Source of the DNA: Adineta steineri
Lineage: Eukaryota > Rotifera > Eurotatoria > Adinetida > Adinetidae
Length of the DNA: 64,000 bases
Assembly: GCA_905250115.1 (NCBI GenBank)
Contig: CAJNOI010000223.1
Span: forward strand, 1-64,000
Direction: 5' to 3'
The translations under genes and the position numbers were made by a program. The notes below the pieces were generated by a model. That model worked only from the letters and a program-made list of their open reading frames with translations, was not told the origin of the DNA and ran no database searches. Of the stretch, positions 1 through 11,199 are shown one piece after another (position 1 is the first letter of the stretch; every line of letters begins with the position of its first letter).

Positions 1-1467
1 AAAAAAACACAAAAACAATCTGCTATTCTCAACTTTTGCTTTTCAGCAATCGGTTATATAACTGAAGTATTAGAAAAAATAATCAATGCACAGTTTAATT
101 TACCTACGCGTTTGGTATATTTTATTCATATCAAAACATTCATTAACGCTGTGCATTATACAAGAAACGTCTTCACATAGATAAGAATAAAATTGTATTA
201 GAAACAGAAAAATAATGTAAAAGGCATCAGGTATAAGAAAAAAGAAACATGAAAATAAAGAAGGGTTTTAGAATAGACCAAAACGAAAAATAGGAATAGA
301 AGGATTAAAAATCGATGAATTTTCAGTATTTCAGAAATACTTGATTTTTTAAATTTACAAAGATTCAATCTTATTTTCGAAAAAAAAATCAGCATTGACT
401 TTAAAAGAAGCTCAGAATTCAATTCCGATTTACAATCTGAGCTGTTGCTGAGTATTTTATAGTGATTCTATAAGTCAGTTCATATTAAGTATATTATAAA
501 TACAGAAACACTCGCATCATGGTGGTGAGGTATGTGATGAATTCTGATCTGTCTATCATTTCCTCTCTCTTTGATCTCTTCGCATGCATATATAAATAGC
601 TATGCCAATATATTGTAAGCCAGCGAGCCACTTCTCATTCACTTTCCTTTTCTATAAATATAGGATAAAATAAAGGATAAATATCAACATTTCTATCATA
701 GGTATGTGCTTGTTTGCACGGATAATTACACCGACACCCACTCTAATCTATTTTGGTGAGAGTACAAAGTTAAATGTTGTGTTTCACTCTTCAAAAGCTA
801 ATATGCTTCTAAAAAGTTTTGCTCCATACATTTCAGTACTATATATCAACTTATCAGATAGTCCAACAATCACTACCCATATAAAAAGAAGCGTGAAATA
901 TCTGATTTTAATCAAGATCATTAATATTTTTGCATGAATGGGTGAATATCGAGCTATGCCGAGCCTGGAAGCAGGATAAAGTCATCAAAGGTTGCTCTAC
1001 TGTTGACTCACAATTTATCAATGCGACGATTTCGTAAAAAAAGTCGAGAAATTCGATCGATAATTAGAAAACGGATAAAAACACATTTTTTTCTTCATTG
1101 TGATTAAAACCTATTACAATATATTATTTTGACTGATTTAATCGATGAAAATCAAAATTTTGATCAAATTTAAACACAGAATGTTGTATTTAATCGATTA
1201 TATCTATCAATGCAAGTATTTTTGATTGTATTTCACGCACGATCACTTCTGTTTTAAACATTCATAAAAAAAGAGGCAACCAAGAGGATTGAGAAAAATT
1301 AAGAGACACAACGTTTACTATTTACCTAAATATTTTTTCGTGTTCTTCTCACTTACACACGTGCTCGAATACAACCAACGCACCACATTCAGGTAAACAT
1401 ACAAATGAATCTTCTATTAAATATCATTTCTTGATTTTTTAGTTTTACTTCAGTGATATTATCCAAC
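1..1467. other. Intergenic and 5'UTR, no supported gene
   Basis: AT-rich sequence with short chance open frames only. A likely 5'UTR intron of the downstream gene lies near 1394-1442: the donor follows 'cattcag' and a T-rich tract precedes the acceptor. Nothing else was recognised. Confidence 0.5.
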
Positions 1468-1971
1468 ATGAGTCAATCGATCTCTCCAATAGTCATGGGT
1501 GTATTATTCAGTACATATTTTCTAACAATTCAAACAATTGAATACAGTCTATCAACTTATGTTCTCAATGAAAAACAACATGAACTTTATCAAGATTATG
1601 TATTATTCAAAGTCAATGCACCGATATGGAAATGGTGGAATTTATTTACACTGATAACAATTCCGTTAGCAATTTGGGCTGCTCTAGGTGATTTATGGAA
1701 AATATTTACAACGAAAGCTCCAATTAAACAACATTTAACAAGTATTATCAGAGCTATCCAATTGTTTAGTACTTTATTTATTTCATTTGCACGTGCAGTA
1801 CCTTTAGAAGGTAAATTAGCTGAAATACCATCAAAAGGAATTCTGGTGGAATTAAATTACTATCAATGGTTTCTTTTTCTGTTAAATATTCTTGGATTTG
1901 TTATAACAATTATTCAATGTAAACAAGCACAAAATGCTGAATCGATTAATGCGAGAAAGAAAAAAGAATAA
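1468..1971 (+). CDS. Four-helix membrane protein, unknown function
   Basis: Single coding exon of 167 aa, starting at the first true ATG (MSQSISPIV); an upstream in-frame GTG is not needed. The sequence shows about four hydrophobic segments (near residues 5-25, 50-75, 90-110 and 133-153) separated by short polar loops, ending in a basic tail (ARKKKE). A KWWNLF segment follows the first loop. Overall it resembles small multi-helix membrane proteins of the DUF1772 type, but no diagnostic motif was recognised, so function is unassigned. A 5'UTR intron just upstream and continuous coding of typical AT-rich codon use support a real gene. Confidence 0.7.
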   Translation: MSQSISPIVMGVLFSTYFLTIQTIEYSLSTYVLNEKQHELYQDYVLFKVNAPIWKWWNLFTLITIPLAIWAALGDLWKIFTTKAPIKQHLTSIIRAIQLFSTLFISFARAVPLEGKLAEIPSKGILVELNYYQWFLFLLNILGFVITIIQCKQAQNAESINARKKKE

Positions 1972-2581
1972 TTTATTTTTACTTTGATCCGATTTTTTTT
2001 GATGAAGTTTTGAAGCAAATGTTGCTAAAAGATTTGAAATTGATTTACTTGAAAAAATCTTCTCCTTAACTTGTTTCAAAATTTTATTTATAATCATATT
2101 TTTTTATTAAACATTTAATTCTCTTACAAAATAAAATTATATTATGTTTTTTTTTCATACTTTTCTTTTATTGCACAAAATATTTTAACAGGAAAAGAAA
2201 AAAAATACTTTTTTGGTTTCAGTTTATGAAAAAAGAAAAAAACAAGATTTCAATAATTCTATTTTGAGGTTTTTGAAATTTTCATGAGAAACCTTCCTTA
2301 ATAACTTCAATGATTTGATTTTCTTTTTCTTTTGTTTTTGTCGGATAAATTGACCAACAAATCATTTTTATTGTTTTTTTTGCTTTAGATAAAGATCTTT
2401 TTATTGTTATTTCGAAAATGGATGTAGGTATGATACGAATATAATGCCCATATCCTCGACTTTTTAAAGCGCTCTAAAATCTCAGTATATGTATGTTCTG
2501 TTTGCTTTAGGAGGTTTGAATCTATTTATTGATAATGAAGAAGATGCGAAAAATGAATAATAAAAAAAAGTCTAATATAAA
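1972..2581. other. Intergenic between convergent genes
   Basis: Very AT-rich 3' flank shared by the membrane-protein gene and the converging PTR2 gene. AATAAA-like signals occur on both strands. No gene is supported. Confidence 0.5.
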
Positions 2582-4636
2582 TTATTTTGTGGATATTTCT
2601 TCGACGTGCACTTTTCTTTGATCATTTCGAAAAACAAAGTAAAACACGATACCAGTGACGAACGACTCACCAGCCAATGCTACATACATCCATAGTATTT
2701 TTGGATTGACTGAGACTGGTACAAGTGCAATATTAATAGCACTGCCAATAGCCGATGTGAATAGAAAAAGTGACATGACAATGGATTTCATTGACGGTGG
2801 TGCTTGAGTAAATGCATACTCGAGACCAGTAATAGAACCAAAGATTTCAGAGAGAGCAATGAAGAAATACGCAGGAATTTGCCAAGCCACAGTAATATTG
2901 TTATACTGTTGTTCATGTGGTTCAGGTTTGGGAACAAAGTCCCCGTTTGGTTCAGAAGTATAGATTAAATGTTGAACGAATGCTGACCATCCCATGCCAA
3001 GGGAAACACATAAGAAACCACAAGCAATACGGGCAATAGCGGAAAAATTAATTTTACATCGTCGTAAGCCAGGATAGATCACTTTATCAAAAAGTGGAAT
3101 TAAAATGATCAATACAAGTGGATCGATATTTTGTAAAATATCATTGGGTAGAGGACCTAAACAGACAAAGACAATACGATGAATAAAAATGGTTTTATCA
3201 ATATAAAACTTATATTTATTTCATCAAATATACATATATACTTAACACCCTCTTTATCGAAAGCGTCCTGTTTTCTTAATTATTTTAAGAGAAATCACGA
3301 ACTTACCGACATTCATTTGTGCAGCTTGTGATACTAAATTAGTTCCAAATTGATTGTAGCAAATCCAATACAAAGGATAGAAAGCAAAAACACGACAAGC
3401 ACGCACTGCTTTTTTCAAATCATCAATAAACTGATTGTTATTTGTTTCTGTTCCTGTTTCTAATCTATTATAATCAGTGGGTGGTGGTATTGTTTTGGCG
3501 TAATCCAAAAGAGTTGGGCGATCGGCTTGCTTACCCATTCTCCATCGCATTCGAATGGCAGTCATTGTTACACGAGCAGAGCGAATGAGCAGTGAACCAG
3601 CTGGAGGTTTTTGAACGTATTGATTGCGACCAATAATCAAGACGACAATGGCACCAACGAATGCAACCGTTGGTATAAGATAGGCAAGCCAAAATGAATG
3701 ATACTTTTCGATATTGGTAGTGAGGATCAATGAAAGTGCACCTATATTGATTGCCCAATAGAACCAATTGAACATTGATTGCATAGTTCTATAATATGAA
3801 ACAATATATATAACCTAAGAATGGAACAGATAAACAATTAAGCAACTTACATATCTGGATCAAGAATTTGTCTTTTGCCTTTGATTACTACGAAGAGACA
3901 AGCAACTTAATCTTTGTTTTTAAAAGATTATTTTTTAGTTACCTGTAATAGTTGGTTTTGTTCTTGTATATTGTTCAGCCATCAACGGACTCACATTACT
4001 CTTCACACCACCCGTTCCAAAACCAAGAATAATTATTGCTACAATTAAGCCAGGAAAGGCGATTCCTGCGTCAATAGCAGGTGGTATACTGGTCAGAAGC
4101 AATATAATAAGACCAACCATATAGACCACACATGAAACCATAATAGTTTTATATTTGCCCCACAATTGATCGGCTAGAATGGCACCAATGATTGGTGTAA
4201 GATAAGCAAAAAATCGAAAAAACATTGTCAATGCAGTAGCAGTCTGTTGTCCTTTATCGAGAGCACCTGGTTGTGTATCATTTCCACTGGGTAACGGAAA
4301 TTCAATATAATTTTGAAAAAGACCAGAGATACCATAGAACGCAAAACGCTCGCACAATTCACAAATGACAATCAACCAAGCTGCCATTGGTATTTTATCA
4401 GCAACACGTTCCAATGTTGACAATTCTTCAGCTGTTGGATAAATTTCATTGGAATCATTTGTTTGTCCAATGCTCTTCGGTGCAAATGTTGAATACATTT
4501 CATTGAAATCATCTCTTTGCTGCATGATTTTCAGTTCAGATGTTGGTTGAATTTCATTGAAATCGTCTGTTTGTTCAATGATCCTTGATTCAACTGCATT
4601 TGCACTGTGCAGTTCAATTTCTTCGGCTATACTCAT
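2582..4636 (-). CDS. PTR2/POT-family proton-coupled peptide transporter
   Basis: Four exons on the minus strand (3943-4636, 3851-3887, 3307-3788, 2582-3156) join in phase to 595 aa. The family imports di- and tripeptides across the plasma membrane using the proton gradient. The PTR signature GGVKSNVSPLMAEQY lies near the end of exon 1. The tiny 37-nt exon 2 supplies IKGKRQILDPD. Exon 3 opens with MFNWFYWAINIGALSL and exon 4 with PNDILQNIDPLVL, LIPLFDKVIYPGLRR. These segments read like fungal PTR2 rather than animal SLC15: there is no large extracellular domain between late helices. The N-terminal 70 residues contain three copies of an 18-residue repeat around DDFNE. About 12 hydrophobic segments are visible. 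All introns are short (55-150 bp). Fungal origin by transfer is inference. Confidence 0.88.
4462..4623. repeat. Three 54-bp coding tandem repeats in PTR2
   Basis: The N-terminal coding region holds three diverged units of about 18 codons, each with a core reading Q-x-D-D/N-F/S-N-E followed by a Pro/Thr-rich stretch. They encode a hydrophilic cytosolic tail ahead of the first helix. Confidence 0.7.
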
Positions 4637-6462
4637 TTAGCACGATATACTCCCTAGAATACGTGTATGCGTTCGAAGGTTATTTTATATTTTTGAAAGT
4701 GCTGTATCATAAGGCTTGCAACAAGATAAAAAAAAATTCTTTCGTTCTACTCCTCTCATATATACTGTTGTTTCTTATCTCCAACCTTGAATGTATTTTA
4801 TTTGAGAAGGCAATAAGAAATACTTTATGTCAGTGCATTTTAATTGCCTACTTGATAATAAATGCTTTAAATAATTATGAAAAAAGGTATCCTAGCGAGA
4901 TAATAAAATATTGTTAAAAATCAATCCCAAATTTATTCATCTGTGTGCTTGAAATCTGACAATAAGTACACCACGACGGATAATTTTACATCTACCGTAG
5001 TAAAACTAGTCCAAGAGTCATCGATAATACTATCTAGTAACCCTATAGTTTATTAATAAATCAGATATTTCATTAATTCATAATTACATTGGTCAATTTT
5101 ACATATTATATAGTCAATAATCAACATAATCCTAATATTAGTATTACAACCACATAATATCAACTGTCACTATTGTCGATAACTCCTGGATGGATCAAAA
5201 GCTCTATTTATTTATTTATATTTTCATTATAACAATTAATTTCGTTTTTAACTATTGATACACTGCGTCGAAGTTAATATTGCCTGTAACAATACTCATC
5301 TATAAAAAAACCCGAACATATGTACTTTTATTTGATAACGGACTGATACTAAAAAAAGATAGAAATAAAAAAAAAACATTGAAAGAAATAAATGTCGATC
5401 ATAAAAACGACTAACAAAAATGCCGAATGCCTGAAAGATATCATAAATAGACTATATATTCTTTCCATATAAAGAAAAGAAAGATAAGAAGTATTTGATT
5501 TTTATTGTAGATTATTTAAATGGACATTTTTTTATTAATTCAATTTTACTTATTTGATAAAAATTGAAAGGAGATATACACGTCGAAACTCATACTCTCG
5601 AAATAGTTGCTAATTATATTATGATTTTTTCAGTTTTTGCAAACTATTTTTTATATGTATGATGAATGGGTCATTATAATTCAACATACGTTGATAATAA
5701 ACAATAGCTTTTTGTTACAAGAAATAGGAGTAACATTAATTAAAATGTTATCCTGGCATTGAGAGCCCTTAGTTTCCAGTAGAAGTAATTAATAGACAAA
5801 AACATTTTTCTGCCATTTCAAACATAGAGTAAAGCAAATTTCATTTATTTCTCGAAAATGTGACGTAGTTATGCGTTTGAAAGTGATCATTACATGTGAC
5901 TTGCGAAATTCTGTTAACGGAGAAAAGGGGAGAAATCAAGAAAAAAATTACTAAAAGTACAGTACAAATAAAATAAACGAGAGAGGATGATGCAATGGAA
6001 TAAAAAAAAAGTGAATATGACGTGGCTGCTTAAGTAGTTGTTTTTTTAACTCAATACATTAAAGAAAGAATAATTTCGACGATTGCTTGGTTGTTTGACT
6101 GTCAACAAACATAAACGTATTCAATTCACAGGTAACAGACGGAGAAGTTGTGTCGGTAAGTAATGATACAAGAATCATGCAACGATATAGACACCTTTTT
6201 CATAAAGTTTCTAAACTACAAATTAAAAGTATTTAAAAAGGATGTCAAAAAATTCTTTATCCACTCATTGTCCAGGGAGCTAGAGTTTTAACAAAACGCA
6301 TGAAAACTCTAAAATCAGTATTTGTTTTGCAACAAATAAAGAAAATAGAAAAATCATTTTCACAATATTGCGACGTACTTTGCAAGTAAAAACCATCTTG
6401 TTTGCATGTGTCAAACATAGCGTTTTCAAGATGAGAACGGCTTGTTCTGAACTGACCTGAGC

Positions 6463-6475
6463 GGGGGGGGGGGGG
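6463..6475 (+). repeat. G13 homopolymer
   Basis: An uninterrupted run of 13 G sits directly upstream of the kinase TATA-like box in an otherwise AT-rich region. Length may vary between alleles or be misread by sequencing. Confidence 0.9.
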
Positions 6476-6481
6476 AGTTAC

Positions 6482-6489
6482 TATATAAA
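6482..6489 (+). promoter_or_regulatory. TATA-like box of the kinase gene
   Basis: TATATAAA lies 110 bp upstream of the kinase ATG. A short leader and a 36-bp 5'UTR intron (gtaatg...cgtag) lie between them. Confidence 0.5.
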
Positions 6490-6591
6490 CGCGCATCTTT
6501 GTTTGGTTTTCTGCTCTGCTTAAGATTAACTAATAAATAGCAGGTAATGATCTCATTTTTCTACTATCTCTATTCGTAGAAATTCACAAAA

Positions 6592-7834
6592 ATGACTCAA
6601 AATCAAACCAATATTGAAACTAATTCATATCTGGAACGTGCAAAACACGAGTTTGAAATGAAATATAATAAATCATTAGCTAAAACAGCTAATATAGAAG
6701 ATTTTCAATTAAAGCGAACTATTGGCAAAGGTTCGTTCGCTCGTGTGATGCTTGTTAAACATGGCAATCAATCGTTAGCATTAAAAATAATGAAAAAACG
6801 GACGATTGTTGAATGTGGTCAAGTCATGCATATTTTATCAGAAAAATGCATTTTAGAAGCAGTCAATTCTCCATTTATAGTCAATTTAATATATGCATTC
6901 AAGGACAATGCATATCTTTATTTGGCACTTGAGTTTGGCAGCGGTGGTGACATGTTTACTACACTTCGGTGAGTTAAGTTAATGTTTTTATTAAGATTGT
7001 CATTTCTGTTTGAAGGCGCGCAGACAAAATTTCAGAAAAACAAGCATGTTTTTATGCTGCTCAAATTGTGCTTGCTTTAGAATATTTACATTATTTGAGT
7101 GAGTAAACAAAATTTATGACATCTCTCTTTTTATCCATTAGGTTTTCATTGAATTGTAGATATCATCTATCGAAATATAAAACCTGAAGATATTTTATTT
7201 GCAGCCGATGGTTACTTGAAATTAACTGATTTTGGATTTGCAAAAGTTGTACAAGATCGAACGTTCACTTTATGTGGAACACCGGAGGTAATCTTTTCTT
7301 CTTTTTTTCTACTAAATATTTTACTATTTAACTTCAATATTATAGTATCTAGCACCCGAGATTATCAGCGGAATTGGTCATGATAAAGGTGTCGACTATT
7401 GGGCATTGGGTGTTTTGATATATGAAATGACAAACGTAAGCTAGAAATTACATTCAGCACTCTGTTGACTTATTTTTGATACTTTTTACAAGGGTTCAAC
7501 TCCATTTTATGCAGATGATCCCATGCAAACCTACACAAAGATAAGGGCTGGTAGATTTGATATTCCACGTTATTTTTCATCTGATCTTAAAGATCTCATA
7601 CGTAAATTGCTTGAACATCACTCAGCAAATCGTTACGGTTGCTTGGAAGGTGGGACAGCAGATATTAAAAATCACAGATGGTTCTCATCAATCGACTGGA
7701 TTGCTCTAGGCGAAAAACGTCTTGAAGCACCATTTATACCAAACGATTTTGAGAGTTACTGTGAACGGTATGATGACGAACCTTGGGCAACTGCCGAAAC
7801 CGTTTTGTATCCTACAGAATTCGAGAGTTTTTAG
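6592..7834 (+). CDS. PKA-catalytic-subunit-like kinase with altered catalytic loop
   Basis: Five exons (6592-6968, 7016-7098, 7160-7287, 7346-7435, 7493-7834) give 339 aa, close to the 351 aa of PKA-C. AGC-kinase features are present: glycine loop [12 protein letters not shown] lysine in LALKIMKK, helix-C glutamate in [11 protein letters not shown] in TDFGFAK, activation segment [27 protein letters not shown], and a C-terminal tail ending in F-x-x-F (EFESF). PKA's catalytic loop YRDLKPEN reads YRNIKPED here: the catalytic Asp is Asn, and the metal-binding Asn is Asp. Because the Asp-to-Asn change removes the usual catalytic base, the protein may be a pseudokinase or an atypical enzyme. The reciprocal swap is odd. 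Other residues that bind ATP and substrate look intact. An AATAAA follows the stop. Confidence 0.93.
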
Positions 7835-8059
7835 CAATTTTTATTATTTTGCATATGACTACAATTAAAAAGACAGTTGAAAAATAAAGAGATTTAAAGA
7901 TTATTCGAACTTGAATGTGTCTGTGTGTGCGTGTGGAGTCTGAGCAAGACTAAGAGTGATAGTGACGTGAAGGTGGGTCATTGTTTGTTCTTTAATTATT
8001 CACTTTGTTGCCCGTGCCCTCAAAGTATGGTTTACACTTGAAAGGCATGGCATGATTAA

Positions 8060-8325
8060 ATTAGGGTAAAAAATTGCTGAAAATGGTGTACACGCTCAAT
8101 ATTTAGGATCACTATTAGAATAATATGTTGGCTTAATTCGTATAGTTCATCCTGTTTCATTAAATGTGATCAACTATCACACATATTAAAGGACGTCTCT
8201 ATAGTCTTGTTTCTATTGTTGGCCATCGATACAATTTGAAAGATTTCGAACTATTTGTCAAAACTCTATTGGATCTATATCGTGCTCGACTTCATGCCGT
8301 TGCACAGCAAACTACTATCAATTAA
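8060..8325 (+). pseudogene. Degenerate protein-coding remnant, family unknown
   Basis: Two stretches read like protein in different frames and are broken by stops and a frameshift. The first contains ENGVHAQYLGSLLE, then a TAA, then YVGLIRIVHPVSLNVINYH. The second (8170-8325, 51 codons) contains GHRYNLKDFELFVKTLLDLY and ends at a TAA. No start codon, splice pattern or family was recognised. It could be a decayed gene or transposon piece, or chance. Confidence 0.3.
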
Positions 8326-8543
8326 AAAACTAAGTATAAGATTGAATATCCACTCCCTATTACCTACGACATACCAGAATGAATGAAAAATAAATATGAT
8401 TCGCATAATTCGTGCATCTATATCCTAGTTTCTCTTTCTAAACGGATCATATATCATATTCTATGGTACATATACGTTCTTATCTACATATATGTGTAAT
8501 GTGTCATGTCTTATGTAATTACAGACAGCAACGTTAACTTCGA

Positions 8544-8553
8544 TATATAAATA
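8544..8553 (+). promoter_or_regulatory. TATA-like box of the APH-type kinase gene
   Basis: TATATAAATA lies 33-42 bp upstream of the ATG at 8586, a spacing that implies a very short leader. Confidence 0.55.
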
Positions 8554-8585
8554 CGAAGAAAGTTTAGATAATTTATCTTGACAAA

Positions 8586-9728
8586 ATGAATTTTATTCAA
8601 CATCCATCGTATTCCGAACAGATACAAGATATTAAATCAATCTTATCGAAAATAACAACAGAAAATCTGAACAAACTTTTAGAACGATTTAATTTACAAT
8701 GCATCGCTTACGAACGTTTACAAACATCTGGACGTATTAATTTCATATTTAACTTAAAAACACAATCAAAAACTTCTACTTACACAGAATTCATATTAAA
8801 AGTATCAAATCCTCATCGATATTGGAAAGAATTACGTATTAAAAATGAAGTTTATACAATGCAATATTTAATTCAACATACAACAATTCCAATACCAAAA
8901 ATAATTGATTATTCAATTGATTCAAAAACAAGTATTTTATCATGTGAATATATATTAATGGAAAAAATTCATGGAGACACTTTAGAATCTGTTATGAAAA
9001 ATATGTCTGATCAAACTTTACTTAAAATAGGAATAGAAACATGCCATTATATTAAACAATTACGTCAAATAAAATTATCACAAATGAATAAAATTGGTTC
9101 TTTCTATACTAAAGAAATGTTTCTTGGTGGAACAATTGAAGATGGTCCGACTTTAGGACCATTTTCTACTGTAAAAGAATATATTATCGAACATTTACAA
9201 TGGTCAATACAACGAATTCAAACAGATGAACAATTATTACAAAGTGCAGGTGAACATCTAATATTATCATTGCAAAAAATAATTGATCATGCTAGAACAG
9301 ATGTTAATTTATCGTCGGTAGAAATACAATTGCATCTTACTCACACAGATTTAAATTCATCAAATATTTTAGTTAATGAAAATACTGCAGAAATTTTATC
9401 AATACTCGATTGGGAATCTTGTGCGATGACATTCATTAATAATGATCTTGAGTTTTATTCTCGTTGGTTTGAAAACGATCAAGAAGAAAAACAGTTTAAA
9501 TTACTTATTCAACAACAACAAAATTATCATGAATTACTCAATGATATATATAATATGCAAAATATAAAATATTACTTGGATATAGTGTATTCAGCCATGT
9601 ATGCCACATTCTATTGTTGTACATGGTTTGAAGATGAACAAACTGTATCCGAACATATTCATCATTTTTTAAAAGAAACAGAAGATGCTATACTTATATT
9701 TAACAAGAATATTTTAGGAGAAATGTAA
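8586..9728 (+). CDS. APH/choline-kinase-fold phosphotransferase
   Basis: An intronless gene of 380 aa with its own TATA-like box. The fold is that of aminoglycoside phosphotransferases and related small-molecule kinases, which transfer phosphate from ATP to a hydroxyl. An N-lobe strand pair (ERLQTSGRINFIF, then FILKVSNP with the probable ATP lysine) precedes YILMEKIHGDTLE, a hinge-like segment. The catalytic motif is HTDLNSSNILV (H-x-D-x4-N) at about residues 258-268, followed by SILDWESC, the metal-binding Asp. The C-terminus is helical and rich in aromatic residues (YYLDIVYSAMYATFY). Many such genes occur in fungi, and the intronless structure would fit transfer or retroposition, which is inference. 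The substrate cannot be told from sequence. Resistance to antibiotics should not be assumed. Confidence 0.85.
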   Translation: MNFIQHPSYSEQIQDIKSILSKITTENLNKLLERFNLQCIAYERLQTSGRINFIFNLKTQSKTSTYTEFILKVSNPHRYWKELRIKNEVYTMQYLIQHTTIPIPKIIDYSIDSKTSILSCEYILMEKIHGDTLESVMKNMSDQTLLKIGIETCHYIKQLRQIKLSQMNKIGSFYTKEMFLGGTIEDGPTLGPFSTVKEYIIEHLQWSIQRIQTDEQLLQSAGEHLILSLQKIIDHARTDVNLSSVEIQLHLTHTDLNSSNILVNENTAEILSILDWESCAMTFINNDLEFYSRWFENDQEEKQFKLLIQQQQNYHELLNDIYNMQNIKYYLDIVYSAMYATFYCCTWFEDEQTVSEHIHHFLKETEDAILIFNKNILGEM

Positions 9729-9955
9729 TAAGATGAATATTTATATTTTCGTAAATAAAACAAAATACATTTAGAAAAAATCAACTGTAATTTTTTTCTA
9801 GGTAGTATTCGACTGATAAAAAAATAAAAGTTCAAAGTGTATAATATTGAGTATATTTTTGACTGAAAAACTATCAGTCCTGTTTGATTTACATAAATTT
9901 GGGGTTTCTATGAAATTAATTAAAAACATATTTTTATTTTGTTCAATTGCTCTGT

Positions 9956-11199
9956 TCATCCAGACGTTATGCATGTCATATAGAATGATGTAATTCCATA
10001 ACATGTTAATCCAGCACAACATGTACCAGCCGCGGCCCATCCAGTCCCATAACATACAAGGTTCACTGTTAGACAGACAGCTTTCATAGGAAAAAAAAAA
10101 AACAAATACATTAGAAAAATATTTTAAAACTATAAAAATTAGTTGAGAGTCACCATCAAATTAAAAATAATGGAAATATATTATACTAAGAAAGGATAAG
10201 AATGTGGATGTCGATATTCTATTTCATCTATACTGACAAAGTTGTCTACAGATGATTTAAGAGCTCAAATAAAAACTTTCTCTCAGTTCATTTGAGGAAA
10301 TGAATGTAACATAACAAATGATAGGAAGACCCGGTTTTCCATCCGTTAAAATCGTACGTTTTTAAGTTCTTTGCTATACCTACGTTCAATCGTCTGTCTA
10401 TCACTATGAGGTTTTGTGAATCACATATCTCTACGTTGGAACATATCGCATGAATAGAAATTTCAATACTAAATCTTTCCATATATTTAGCTTCTATCTC
10501 ATTGGAAAACGAAACCATGTGAAATTTCATAGATGAGTTGATTTATGTCTCACCTGTAGTTGTAATTGTAGTGCTTTGCTGAGTTGTAGATAAACTTGTT
10601 GTTATTTGTTGAATTGTAGTTGCACTTGTTGTAGTTTGCTGAGTTGTAGATAAGCTTGTTGTAATCTGTTGCATTGTAGTTGCAACTGTTGTGCTTTGCT
10701 GAGTGGTTGATAAAGTTGTTGTAATCTGTTGAATCGCAGGTACATTTGTTATGTTTTGTTGAGTTGTAGATGGACTTGTTGTGATAGTTCTAGATGGTAT
10801 TTGGTAAAAATATACTAATGTATTGTCAGTTGACACTATTGCAAATGTATTTGAATAGTTGGTGTAGAAAATGCAAGATAAAGAATTTATGAAACAATTT
10901 ATTGCTATAAAATTTAAATTTTGACTTCTAGCAGCACAAAGACATTGAAGACATGTGCTATTGAAAATTGTTACAGAAGAAGTTGAGTTTATTGGCATTG
11001 GAATATACGATGCGTTAACTATCGATCCAATTAATATAGACTCACCCGTGGAACAACAAAGAAAGAAAAATGTTACCCAAAGCATAATGACGTGTGTTAA
11101 TAGTAGGAAACTCACAGAATGATAATGTAAGCAATATTCTCTTTTATAATAACATATTTTTTCAAGATTGAGAAAATTCAAAGATAAGTGGAACATCAT
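9956..11199 (-). CDS. Secreted Thr-rich protein with possible Cys-rich C-terminal exon
   Basis: Exon 1 (10554-11199) encodes a hydrophobic leader (around MLWVTFFFLCC), a domain with a CLQCLC motif and further Cys, then a Thr/Ser/Gln-rich stalk. The stalk is made of about seven repeats of roughly 13 residues built on TTQQ-T-T, likely O-glycosylated. It ends at a strong donor (ACAG|GTGAGA), so the gene continues. The proposed exon 2 (9956-10080) follows a T-rich tract and joins in phase, giving 256 aa. It encodes a 41-residue Cys-rich tail with spacing C-x6-C-x10-CC-x4-C-x9-C, a knottin-like pattern containing TCCAGLTC. The implied 473-bp intron is long for this genome, so the tail may be a separate gene. 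Another ATG further down could be the true start. The role is probably extracellular, and toxicity is not implied. Confidence 0.45.
10081..10553 (-). other. Putative long intron or spacer
   Basis: Region between the Thr-rich exon and the Cys-rich exon. It contains an 80-codon minus-strand open frame (10288-10530) with no recognised similarity, which could be an extra exon. Its status is unresolved. Confidence 0.35.
10560..10770. repeat. Thr-rich coding minisatellite
   Basis: Alternating units of about 39 bp, seen on the plus strand as variations on 'gttgtagtttgctgagttgtag', encode the Thr/Gln-rich stalk. At least five units are clear. Confidence 0.75.

Larger units (their letters stand above)
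4637..6591. other. Long intergenic region between divergent genes
   Basis: About 2 kb of AT-rich sequence upstream of the leftward PTR2 gene and the rightward kinase gene. No gene was found. It ends in a G13 tract (6463-6475), a TATA-like box (6482-6489) and a 36-bp 5'UTR intron (6544-6579). Confidence 0.6.
7835..8585. other. Intergenic with degenerate coding remnant and a promoter
   Basis: Contains the 3' end of the kinase transcript, a TG-rich stretch (about 7915-7950), a decayed coding remnant (listed separately) and the TATA-like box of the next gene. Confidence 0.5.

Noticed and set aside
704-937. 77-codon plus-strand frame near the window start
   Set aside because: Composition and length are as expected by chance in this AT-rich DNA.
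6257-6496. 79-codon minus-strand frame upstream of the kinase
   Set aside because: Its start crosses the G13 tract and TATA region of the plus-strand gene. No family signal.
9956-10080. Calling the Cys-rich exon a toxin gene
   Set aside because: Six Cys in a knottin-like spacing also occur in antimicrobial, inhibitor and structural peptides. There is no signal peptide directly in front, and no evidence of toxicity.
10288-10530. 80-codon minus-strand frame as a gene
   Set aside because: No signal peptide, family match or convincing splice partners. It was kept only as a possible extra exon in the intron description.
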